The notes below the pieces were generated by a model. The model had not been told where the DNA came from and did no database searches. It worked only from the letters and a program-made list of their open reading frames with translations. This document shows positions 6,137-12,910 of a stretch of 13,851 bases of DNA, piece after piece. Where the stretch lies: the NCBI GenBank assembly GCA_039029535.1, contig JBCCFW010000194.1:1-13851 (forward strand), given 5' to 3'. The stretch is from JBCCFW01 sp039029535 (GTDB lineage: Bacteria > Acidobacteriota > JBCCFW01). The position numbers and the translations under genes are program-made. Within the stretch, counting starts at the first letter, position 1. Each line of letters opens with the position of its first letter.

Positions 6137-8293
6137 GTGACCCAGACTACTCGCCACCTGGAGCGCTTCTTCGCCGACGACGGCACCCTGGCGCGAACCC
6201 ACCCCGGCTTCGAGCCCCGTGAGGGTCAGGTCGAGCTCGCCCGCGCCGTCCTCAACACGCTCCAACACGGCGGCCACCTCGTCGCCGAGGCGGGCACCGG
6301 TACCGGCAAGACACTGGCTTACCTCGTTCCGGCCATCCTCCGTGGCCAGCGAGTCATCGTCTCGACCGGCACCCGCAACCTCCAGGACCAGCTCGCCGAC
6401 AAGGACCTCCCCTTCCTCTCCGAGGACTGCCGGATGCCCGTCTCGGCCTGCGTCCTCAAGGGCCGCGACAACTACCTCTGCCGTCACCGCTTCGCGCACT
6501 TCAACCAGGCCCCCACCCTGCCCGACCCGGCCGAGCGGCGTGCCTGGCCCGAGGTCGTCCGCTTCGCCGAGGAGACCCTCACCGGCGACCGCGCCGAGCT
6601 GGTCGGCCTCCCGGAGAACCCGACCTTCTGGCCCGAGGTCAGCGCGAAGGAGAGCACCTGCCTCGGGCGACGCTGCCCGGAGTTCGACGACTGCCACCTC
6701 CAGGAGCTGCGACGTCAGGCGCGCGAGTCCCAGCTCGTCATCGTCAACCACCACCTCTTCCTGGCCGACGCTGCCCTTCGCGAGGGGGCCTTCGGTTCCA
6801 TCCTCCCCGACGCCGCCCTGGCGGTCTTCGACGAGGCCCACCGGCTCGAGGACGCGGCGACCTCGTTCTTCGCCCGCAGCATCTCGAACTGGCGTCTTCG
6901 CGAGCTGGCCGACGACTCGGTGCGCGAGCTGGGCCGCACCGACATCGACCTGCCCATCCTCGGTCAGCGCGCCCGCGAGCTCGCCGAGGCCGCCGCGGCC
7001 CTCCCCGAGGCGTGGTCTCAGCAGCGGGGTCGCCAGGTCCTGCCGGCGCGTCTCAAGGGTGCTCAAGAAGACGCCATCCGGCGGGTGAGGGTCGGCTCGG
7101 CCCGACTCGGTGAGCTCCTGTCGGACAACGTCGAGCACTCGGCCACGGCCGAGGCGCTGGCCCGACGCAGCGAGCAGGTCGTCTCCGACCTCGAGTTCCT
7201 CGAGGCGCGGGGCGACAGCTCCTGGGTCTACTGGTCGGAGACCCGGGGTCGCGGCCTCATCCTCTCGGCCACGCCGGTCGACGTGTCCTCCTTGCTCTGG
7301 GAGCGCGTGTTCTCCCGGCTCAAGGCCTCGGTCCTCTGCTCGGCCACCCTGGCCATCGACGGCTCGATGAACCACGTCCGCTCGCGGCTCGGCCTCGATG
7401 CCGAGACCGCACGCGCCGTCGCGGCGGCCTCCGCCGGTGACGAGCACGACGGGCCCGGCCCCGGCAGCCGCGAGGAGGAGGACGAACTCGTCGTCCAGTA
7501 CGGCGCAGTCGAAGAGGACGAGCCCGGACCGCCCCCCGAGCACGAGCACGCCGGCTGGGAGGAGCCCTTCGTCGAAGAGCTCATCGTCTCCTCGCCCTTC
7601 GACCACGCGAGCCAGGGCCTGCTCTACCTGCCGCCGCGGATGCCCGAGCCCCGGAGCAACGACTTCGCCGTCGCTTGTGCAGAGCACGCGAAGGAGCTGG
7701 TCGAGGCGTCGCGGGGACGCGCCTTCTTGCTCTTCACCTCCCACGGCAACCTGCGGCTCGTGCACGAGATGCTCCGGGACGATCTCGACTACCCCCTGCA
7801 CGTGCAGGGTGAGGCGCCCCGTGGCGAGCTGCTGCGACGCTTTCAGGAGGAGGCCGGCTCCGTGCTCATGGCGACGGCGTCGTTCTGGGAAGGCGTCGAC
7901 GTGCCGGGCGAGGCGCTCTCGCTGGTGGTCATCGACAAGCTGCCGTTCGCCGTGCCGTCGGACCCCATCGTCGCGGCACGCTGCCGCCTCATCGAAGAAG
8001 CCGGCGGCTCCGCCTTCGGCGAGCTCTCGCTCCCCACCGCCGTGCTCACGCTCAAGCAGGGGGCTGGGCGGCTACTCCGGTCCCGCTCCGACCGCGGCGT
8101 CGTCGCGCTGCTCGACCCCCGGCTCACTGGCAGCCGCTACGGACGGACCTTCCTCGCCAACCTGCCGCCCTTCCGGCACGTCCGCGATCTCGACGAGGTC
8201 CGTCGCTTCTTCGCGGACGAGACCGTCGACGACGAGTGGAGCGACAGCCTGGAGCCCGAAGACGGGCCTGAGGACGACGACATCGACTTCTGA
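6137..8293 (+). CDS. dinG: DinG-like ATP-dependent DNA helicase (XPD family, Fe-S cluster)
   Basis: This is a 718-residue superfamily-2 helicase, close to the length of E. coli DinG. Walker A EAGTGTGKT is at residues 51-59, motif Ia (VIVSTGTRNLQDQL) at about 73-86, and DEAH at 232-235. Four cysteines at 115, 175, 180 and 186 (NYLC, then CLGRRCPEFDDC) match the Fe-S cluster ligands. The second RecA domain has ATASFWEGVDVPGE and the motif VI signature QGAGRLLRS. By family it unwinds DNA 5' to 3' and acts on R-loops and replication/repair intermediates in the cytoplasm. The start is GTG at 6137 without a clear Shine-Dalgarno, so a nearby alternative is possible. Residues about 430-480 form an acidic, proline- and glycine-rich linker that is probably disordered. 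The assignment could equally be the related YoaA type. Confidence 0.93.
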   Translation: MTQTTRHLERFFADDGTLARTHPGFEPREGQVELARAVLNTLQHGGHLVAEAGTGTGKTLAYLVPAILRGQRVIVSTGTRNLQDQLADKDLPFLSEDCRMPVSACVLKGRDNYLCRHRFAHFNQAPTLPDPAERRAWPEVVRFAEETLTGDRAELVGLPENPTFWPEVSAKESTCLGRRCPEFDDCHLQELRRQARESQLVIVNHHLFLADAALREGAFGSILPDAALAVFDEAHRLEDAATSFFARSISNWRLRELADDSVRELGRTDIDLPILGQRARELAEAAAALPEAWSQQRGRQVLPARLKGAQEDAIRRVRVGSARLGELLSDNVEHSATAEALARRSEQVVSDLEFLEARGDSSWVYWSETRGRGLILSATPVDVSSLLWERVFSRLKASVLCSATLAIDGSMNHVRSRLGLDAETARAVAAASAGDEHDGPGPGSREEEDELVVQYGAVEEDEPGPPPEHEHAGWEEPFVEELIVSSPFDHASQGLLYLPPRMPEPRSNDFAVACAEHAKELVEASRGRAFLLFTSHGNLRLVHEMLRDDLDYPLHVQGEAPRGELLRRFQEEAGSVLMATASFWEGVDVPGEALSLVVIDKLPFAVPSDPIVAARCRLIEEAGGSAFGELSLPTAVLTLKQGAGRLLRSRSDRGVVALLDPRLTGSRYGRTFLANLPPFRHVRDLDEVRRFFADETVDDEWSDSLEPEDGPEDDDIDF

Positions 8294-8317
8294 GCCCGTT
8301 CGGACCCTGGGGGCTCA
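8291..8317. terminator. Candidate hairpin at convergent gene ends
   Basis: TGAGCCC (8291-8297, beginning with the helicase stop codon) pairs perfectly with GGGCTCA (8311-8317) across 13 bases. A competing GGGGG/CCCCC stem lies at 8309-8325. The opposing gene ends at 8393, so the 99-bp gap separates convergent transcripts. There is no T-tract. It shares the GAGCCC...GGGCTC stem and loop length with the hairpin at 3289-3313. Confidence 0.4.
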
Positions 8318-8392
8318 ACTCCCCCCGGGGGCGGCCGATAGCTGGGATGGGTCGGCGGGAGTCACTGCCCCACTCCGAGTCCGCCTTCAAGC

Positions 8393-8821
8393 TCACGTCG
8401 ACCCGCTTTTTTCCTCCCCTCCGTGACCGCCCTCGCGGTCGCCTGCCGGACCGGACGGGAGCGCCGCTCGCGCCCGCTGGATGTCGCGGACCTCGGCCGG
8501 GAGCTGGAGCAGCACCCTCAAGTCGCTCCGAGAGGCCGCCGCCACGCGGAAAGCCTGGAGGACCTCCGGGGACTGGAGCGTCTCCAGCGAGCTCAGGCGA
8601 AGGCTCACGCCCTCCTCTCCGTCCTCGAGCCGCCAGCCCTCTTCCTGGCTGACCAGGGTCTCGATCTCGCGCCTCAGGGGGTTCTCGGCCGACGGCAGCC
8701 TGGCGCCCTCGTAGAGCAGATCGCCCTCCGAGCTCACTCGGACGTGAAGACGACGGCCCGCCGGGGCGTCTGCGAGACAAAGACGGGTGAGCCTCCCCAC
8801 GACTTCGGCTGCTTGGGTCAT
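8393..8821 (-). CDS. Small hypothetical protein, 142 residues
   Basis: I do not recognise this protein. The ATG at 8821 is chosen because GGGAG (8833-8829) lies seven bases upstream; the frame stays open to 8989, but that extension runs over the divergent gene's start. The protein begins MTQAAEVVGRLTRLCLAD and has a mixed alpha/beta-looking core: strand LHVRVSSEGDLLYEG, helix NPLRREIETLVSQE, then EEGVSLRLSS and a helical stretch EVLQAFRVAAASRSDLRVLL. The tail is Gly/Glu/Lys-rich. No signal peptide or membrane segment is seen, so it is probably cytoplasmic. It is divergent from the secreted protein at 8913 and convergent with the helicase. A hairpin overlaps its ribosome site. The main doubt is whether it is expressed at all; the good ribosome site and sensible composition favour a real gene. 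Confidence 0.65.
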   Translation of the reverse strand: MTQAAEVVGRLTRLCLADAPAGRRLHVRVSSEGDLLYEGARLPSAENPLRREIETLVSQEEGWRLEDGEEGVSLRLSSLETLQSPEVLQAFRVAAASRSDLRVLLQLPAEVRDIQRARAALPSGPAGDREGGHGGEEKSGST

Positions 8822-8827
8822 TTTTCT

Positions 8828-8845
8828 ACTCCCGCTTGCGGGGGT
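8828..8845 (-). promoter_or_regulatory. Hairpin covering the ribosome site of the small hypothetical gene
   Basis: On the minus strand, ACCCCCG and CGGGAGT pair (six of seven) around a CAAG loop. The right arm contains the GGGAG ribosome site at 8833-8829, followed by an A-rich spacer and ATG at 8821. The fold would hide the ribosome site. Regulation is inference. Confidence 0.35.
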
Positions 8846-8901
8846 CCTGGTGGGGGCGCTAACGTCAAGGTGAGACAGCCATTTCGGCCCATCGCTCGCT
8901 C

Positions 8902-8906
8902 GGAGG
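8902..8906 (+). promoter_or_regulatory. Ribosome binding site fixing a GTG start
   Basis: GGAGG lies six bases upstream of GTG at 8913-8915, which is followed directly by a signal peptide. Confidence 0.8.
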
Positions 8907-8912
8907 TCTCCG

Positions 8913-9581
8913 GTGAAGACTGCCCGCTGCATCCTGTCATTGTCCTTCCTGCTGGTCGTCGGCTCGGCGCACGGCCAGGGCTCCTTCACCGAGCATGCCC
9001 AGAACCTGGGTCACGCCGTCGGCGGCGACACCACCTCGGGCAGCCCCGTCGGGGGCTACCGGGACGTCCGCTGGGGTGAGGACAAGAAGGCCGTCCACGA
9101 GAAGGTCGAGGGTCTCCTCGACAGCGGCCACCGCCTGGTCAAGATCGGCAAGACCGCCGGCTTCAACAGCGGCACGGCCTACTTCTTCGACACCGAGACT
9201 GGGCTCCACCTCGTCGAGATCACCCTCGCTCAGCTCCACGAGAAGACCATCGACCACGTCGGTGACTTCAAGGACTTGAGAGCACTCCTTCAGGAGAAGT
9301 ACGGCGAGCCCAAGTACGAGACGGCCCGCTGGAGCGACCGCACCTATGAAGGCGACCCCGAGCGTCACGGCGACGCGGTGAAGGCCGGTCACCTGAAGAT
9401 GTTCTGCCGCTGGAACAAGCCGGGCACTCGCATCACCCTCGAGTGCTTCCAGGAGGGCGGCATCATCCGCAACCGTCTCCAGTACGAGAGCCTCTGGCAC
9501 CTCAAGGCCGGCATCCGCCGCAGCACGACCGGCAAGAAGGTCACCACCAAGGAAGTCGCCAAGAAGCTCGACGATCTATAG
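8913..9581 (+). CDS. Secreted hypothetical protein, 222 residues
   Basis: I do not recognise a named family. The GTG start is supported by GGAGG and a signal peptide (MKTARCILSLSFLLVVGSAHGQ, cleavage near residue 22). The mature part has GGYRDVRWGEDKKAVHEKV (residues about 47-65), a pattern common in small exported proteins in which a YxxVxWG strand is followed by a helix. Next come AYFFDTETGLHLVEITLAQ and a helical DLRALLQEKYGEP segment, a strand-turn-helix arrangement. Two cysteines (in MFCRW and LECFQ) could form a disulfide. A lysine-rich C-terminus follows (TTGKKVTTKEVAKKLDDL). It is probably a periplasmic protein of about 200 residues. It is transcribed divergently from the small hypothetical gene with 91 bp between starts, and ends next to the 180-bp palindrome. 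Confidence 0.85.
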   Translation: MKTARCILSLSFLLVVGSAHGQGSFTEHAQNLGHAVGGDTTSGSPVGGYRDVRWGEDKKAVHEKVEGLLDSGHRLVKIGKTAGFNSGTAYFFDTETGLHLVEITLAQLHEKTIDHVGDFKDLRALLQEKYGEPKYETARWSDRTYEGDPERHGDAVKAGHLKMFCRWNKPGTRITLECFQEGGIIRNRLQYESLWHLKAGIRRSTTGKKVTTKEVAKKLDDL

Positions 9582-9759
9582 CCCGCACCATCCATGAGTC
9601 TCCTGCTGCGTGACCGGATCCGCTGCCTGCGAAGGGTGTACTCGCCCCTCGAATCCTCAACGCACGCTGCAAGTGCGCCTCCGGTCCTCGGGGCTACGTT
9701 CACCCTTCTCGGCTAGCGTCTCCGGCCACTCGCGACGAAGACTCATGAATGGTCCGGGC
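9581..9759. repeat. Imperfect ~180-bp palindrome between convergent genes
   Basis: The outer arms 9581-9600 and 9740-9759 are inverted copies with 18 of 20 bases matching. With one single-base gap the symmetry continues inward: CCGGA (9614-9618) pairs with TCCGG (9721-9725), and 9619-9638 matches the complement of 9701-9720 at 14 of 20, including a perfect 8-bp GAAGGGTG/CACCCTTC. The apex is CGCAC (9661-9665)/GTGCG (9673-9677). Outer arms and apex share one axis near 9669-9670, so this is one structure rather than chance pieces. It fills most of the 202-bp gap between the stops at 9581 and 9784. It could be a MITE or REP-like dispersed element, a structured RNA or a two-way terminator; no target duplication is obvious. 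Confidence 0.7.
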
Positions 9760-9783
9760 TTGGCCGTCTCGACTACAGAGTAG

Positions 9784-11847
9784 CTAGTTGGACGAGGCCG
9801 TCTCATCCGAGGCGGCCTCTTTCGTTTCGACCCAGCCGTCGTCGTCATCGTCGCGGCTGCGCTCGTCGAGACGACGGAGGAGATCCCGCAGGTCGTGGTA
9901 GCCACCCCAGGTGAACCACACCACGACCCCGATGGCGACGACGATCTCCATCCCGAGCTTGATCTCCCAGAAGCGGATCCAGGCCGGGTCCCATCGGCTC
10001 CAGTCCCCGTCGACCACCGGTCGCGTGAGGAAGTAGAGGGTGCCGACGATGAAGACGAGGACCCAACCGATGGTCCAGATCTGGGTCCCCACGTAGAGAG
10101 CGCGGTCCCTCTTGCTGAACTCGTCGGTGATCGCGAGCCAGCGCCAGAAGCCCTTCGCCTCGACCTCCCCTTCCACCTTGTCTTCGGCGAGGGCGTGCTC
10201 GCCACGGCGGAGCAGGCGATCGAGGTCGAAGAGCTGCGCTCCCCGAGCCCGAGCGGCCACCGAGCCGATGATGTAGAGGCCGGAGCAGATCCACATCGCG
10301 TGACCCCAGAGCTCCTGACCGTTGGGCAGGTCGGACTCGACCACCTTCGCCCAGGCCAGGGCCCGCTCGGCGCCGAGCCAGTCGAGGAGGCCCCAGAAGG
10401 CGACCCCGGTCTCGGAGAACGCCCGCTTGGTCTGCTCGAGCAGGAAGCCGCCCAGCGCGAGCGACACGCCTGAGACGCCGGCCAGCCAGGCGCCCCATCG
10501 ATGACCCCAGCGCGTGTAGAGACCGCCGATGACGACCGCGCCCGACCAGCCCGCGAAGATGGCACCGGTCAGCGCGAAGAACAGCAGGATGGCCTGGCTC
10601 TGCTTGTAGAACAGGCTGAAGACGAAGATGAAGATCGCCACGCCGACGATGGACAAGCGCAGCGTCTTCACGTGCTGCTCGGGCTTCATCGGACGTCGTC
10701 GCAGGGGCAGCAGGACGTCCTGCACGAAGATGCTCCCCCACGAGTGCAGGTAGGTGTTGTGGGTGGAGACGAAGGCGGCGAGCATGAGCGCGGCGAAGGC
10801 CCCCATCAGGCCCGGTGGGAGCAGCTCGGCCAGCACCAGAGGTGCCCGCATTTGACCCTGAACCGCCGTGTTCTCGATCGCACCGAGTCGAGCGGCGATG
10901 CGCTCCTGCACCTCGGTGAAGCTCTCGTGGTGCATGACGGTGAAGACGAGGATGGGGACCAGCGTGACGAACAGGGCGAAGGACAGCGCTCGCCACGACC
11001 CGAGCACGCCCCCCATCTTCGCCTCGTGGGCGTTGCGCGCCGAGCTGTTGTAGGCCTGGGTCCCCTGCCACGACATCATCGCGTAAATCAGGCCGATGAC
11101 CCCGATGACGTAGTACTTGACGTTGAAGTCTTCGACGTAGCCCGTGTCGAAGGGATTGATCTTCGAGTGTCCCTTCGGGACCTCGGAGAGCACCTCCACC
11201 GCGTTGCCCCAGCCGACCACGCTCAGCAGGTAGAGGGCGACCACCAGGAAGACGACGTTGGCCATCGCTCCCTGAATGAAGTCGGTGATGAGCACCGACA
11301 CCTGTCCCCCGCTCAGCACGAAGTAGCAGGCCAGCCCGAGGAGCGAGGCCATGACCAAGGGGAAGGTGGGGATGCCGAGCAGGGTGTCGGGGAGACCGAC
11401 GAAGTGGATGAAGAAGCGGGCGCCGACGGCGGGGAAGATCCCCATGTTGATGATGCCGGCGAGGAAGGCCACCGAGCCGGCGAAGATCCGGAAGCGACGC
11501 CCGTAGCGACGCTCGAGGAACTCAGAGAGCGTGAGCGATCGCGTCTGGCGGAAGCGATAGATGACCCAGCCGGTCATCGTCATGACCATGACCACGAGGC
11601 TGGTCGACAGGCCCCACCAGGCTTGCGCGAAACCCGCCTGGTAACCGCCCTCCATCATCGCGACGATGGAGATGGCGCCGATGCCCGCGATGCCGCCCGA
11701 GACCGCCAGCAGGTAACGACCGGCGCTGCGTCCCGCCGCCAGGAAGTCGGCCACGCCCCGAACGCGGCTCCTGGCCAGGCTCAGCGGTGCCACGATGACG
11801 ATCAGGGCCGCCAGCAGGAGGGCCCAGTCGACGAGCGCGAAGTTCAA
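9784..11847 (-). CDS. Sodium:solute symporter (SSS family)
   Basis: This is an inner-membrane Na+-coupled transporter of 687 residues. TTG at 11847 is chosen as start: it is the first codon before the first membrane helix (NFALVDWALLLAALIVIVAPL), and its TTGA overlaps the methyltransferase stop. The frame is open further upstream to 12066, but that part is a low-complexity shadow of the methyltransferase. About a dozen or more hydrophobic helices are visible. Family signatures include SGGQVSVLITDFIQGAM (residues about 200-216, like the SSS GGxxxVxxTDxxQ motif) and AAFVSTHNTYLHSWGSIFVQD, which corresponds to the helix carrying the Na2-site serine/threonine. A roughly 200-residue C-terminal extension has more helices and ends in an acidic tail (RDDDDDGWVE). 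The substrate is not readable. The pairing with a DNA methyltransferase is unusual. Confidence 0.88.
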   Translation of the reverse strand: MNFALVDWALLLAALIVIVAPLSLARSRVRGVADFLAAGRSAGRYLLAVSGGIAGIGAISIVAMMEGGYQAGFAQAWWGLSTSLVVMVMTMTGWVIYRFRQTRSLTLSEFLERRYGRRFRIFAGSVAFLAGIINMGIFPAVGARFFIHFVGLPDTLLGIPTFPLVMASLLGLACYFVLSGGQVSVLITDFIQGAMANVVFLVVALYLLSVVGWGNAVEVLSEVPKGHSKINPFDTGYVEDFNVKYYVIGVIGLIYAMMSWQGTQAYNSSARNAHEAKMGGVLGSWRALSFALFVTLVPILVFTVMHHESFTEVQERIAARLGAIENTAVQGQMRAPLVLAELLPPGLMGAFAALMLAAFVSTHNTYLHSWGSIFVQDVLLPLRRRPMKPEQHVKTLRLSIVGVAIFIFVFSLFYKQSQAILLFFALTGAIFAGWSGAVVIGGLYTRWGHRWGAWLAGVSGVSLALGGFLLEQTKRAFSETGVAFWGLLDWLGAERALAWAKVVESDLPNGQELWGHAMWICSGLYIIGSVAARARGAQLFDLDRLLRRGEHALAEDKVEGEVEAKGFWRWLAITDEFSKRDRALYVGTQIWTIGWVLVFIVGTLYFLTRPVVDGDWSRWDPAWIRFWEIKLGMEIVVAIGVVVWFTWGGYHDLRDLLRRLDERSRDDDDDGWVETKEAASDETASSN
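9794..9828 (+). terminator. Candidate rho-independent terminator reading rightwards
   Basis: GAGGCCG (9794-9800) pairs perfectly with CGGCCTC (9813-9819) across 12 bases and is followed on the + strand by TTTCGTTTC. It lies inside the 3' end of the opposing symporter gene and would stop transcripts from the gene at 8913 after they pass the palindrome. The loop is rather long and the T-tract is interrupted. Confidence 0.45.
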
Positions 11848-12734
11848 GGAGCGGCGTCGCCGGTCGGTTCGTCGGTCGTGTAGTTGCGCACGACCAGCTC
11901 GGTGATGGGTGCGCGCGAGCTCGCCTTCGAGTTGATGTTGCGACGCGCCATGACCACGCGCTGGTCGTGACCCGCGTAGGCGTTGCGCACCCACTCCGAG
12001 TCGGAGTTGGAGAGCATGACCTTCACGCCCTTGCGGTCGAGGTCGGAGAAGAGCGCCGCCAGGCACTCCTGCTCTTCCAGGCCGAAGCCGTCGGCCGAGT
12101 AGTCGGTGAAGGCCGAGGTCGCCGAGAGCGGCACGTAGGGCGGGTCGAAGTAGACGAAGTCACCGGGCTCGGCGCGCTCGAGCACCTGATCGAAGGGCTC
12201 GGCGCGCAGGGTGACGTCGGACAGGGCCGCGGAGCAGGCCACGAGGTGGCGCTCGGCCGGGAGGTGAGGGCCCTTGCTCTGCCGACCGCAGGGGACGTTG
12301 AAGGCCCCGCGGCGATTGACCCGGTAGAGACCGTTGAAGCCGGCCTTGTTCAAGTAGATGAAGATGGCCGCGCGGTCGAGAGGATCGAGGTCGAGACGTT
12401 CGTTGTAGCGGTCGCGGACCGCGTAGTACGCCTCCTTGTCGTGCTCGCGCCCGAGCTTCTCCAGCGCCGCGGTCAGCTCGACCGGGCGCTCCTGGACCAT
12501 CCGGAAAGTGGAGATGAGGTCCGCGTTGGCGTCGGAGAGATGGACCGGCCCTCGCAGGCTCTCGGCGGTGGCCAGGCTGAAGAAGCAGGCGCCGCCTCCC
12601 AGGAAGGGCTCGTGGTAGGCGCCCGAGAGGGGAAGATCCGGCAGGAGGGGCGCGAACTGCTCGAGGAGCTGCGCCTTCCCGCCGGCCCACTTCAGGAAGG
12701 GCCGGGCTTCTTGCATTTCACTGACCGCTGACAC
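11844..12734 (-). CDS. dam: Dam-family (D12 class) DNA adenine-N6 methyltransferase
   Basis: This 296-residue enzyme is slightly longer than E. coli Dam (278). FLKWAGGK at residues 13-20 and HEPFLGGGACFF at 41-52 form the S-adenosylmethionine site. DPPY at 197-200 is the catalytic motif, and RRNINSKASSRAPITELVVRNY at about 264-285 is the conserved C-terminal block of the class. FNGLYRVNRRGAFNVPCG at 133-150 is the conserved stretch of the target-recognition side. By family it transfers a methyl group to N6 of adenine in a short site, GATC in Dam itself; the target here is not proven. The start is GTG at 12734 with AAGGTAGAGG upstream; ATG at 12716 is an alternative. No restriction endonuclease is adjacent, so it looks like an orphan enzyme. 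Its TGA overlaps the symporter start, implying translational coupling. Confidence 0.92.
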   Translation of the reverse strand: MSAVSEMQEARPFLKWAGGKAQLLEQFAPLLPDLPLSGAYHEPFLGGGACFFSLATAESLRGPVHLSDANADLISTFRMVQERPVELTAALEKLGREHDKEAYYAVRDRYNERLDLDPLDRAAIFIYLNKAGFNGLYRVNRRGAFNVPCGRQSKGPHLPAERHLVACSAALSDVTLRAEPFDQVLERAEPGDFVYFDPPYVPLSATSAFTDYSADGFGLEEQECLAALFSDLDRKGVKVMLSNSDSEWVRNAYAGHDQRVVMARRNINSKASSRAPITELVVRNYTTDEPTGDAAP

Positions 12735-12910
12735 GGCCTCTACCTTACGTCAACCGGCCTCCCGGCCCCAAGCGCCCGGCCAGGGCTGCGAGCCGGCGGC
12801 CGATCCGAGCAACCTCCGACGGCCTTGCGGCATCCAAGGTTGGAGTGGTCGTTCCCCGGTCACGAGCACGCGCCCGCGGCTCTCCATTTCCCACCGCCAG
12901 GACCCGTCCC
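12735..12910. promoter_or_regulatory. Intergenic region between divergent methyltransferase and ALS genes
   Basis: This 176-bp gap must hold both start regions. I see TTGACG on the minus strand (12753-12748), a possible -35 but with no -10 at proper spacing and rather close to the GTG. There is also a small dyad TCCAA-GG-TTGGA at 12833-12844, and the ALS ribosome site AGGA (12899-12902), eight bases before GTG 12911. The rest is GC-rich with repeated CCGGCC/GGCCGG blocks. No promoter is convincing. Confidence 0.3.

Noticed and set aside
6101..7801. 566-residue frame on the minus strand
   Set aside because: Antisense shadow of the helicase, whose own frame carries all the helicase motifs.
10501..11883. 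460-residue frame on the + strand
   Set aside because: Antisense shadow of the symporter; Asp/His/Glu/Arg-rich with no recognisable fold.
11848..12066. Longer N-terminus for the symporter
   Set aside because: The extra 73 residues are Arg/Gly/His-rich and overlap the methyltransferase in another frame; the membrane protein starts sensibly at 11847.
11844..12734. Restriction-modification system
   Set aside because: Only the methyltransferase is present; neighbours on both sides are a symporter and ALS, with no endonuclease frame.
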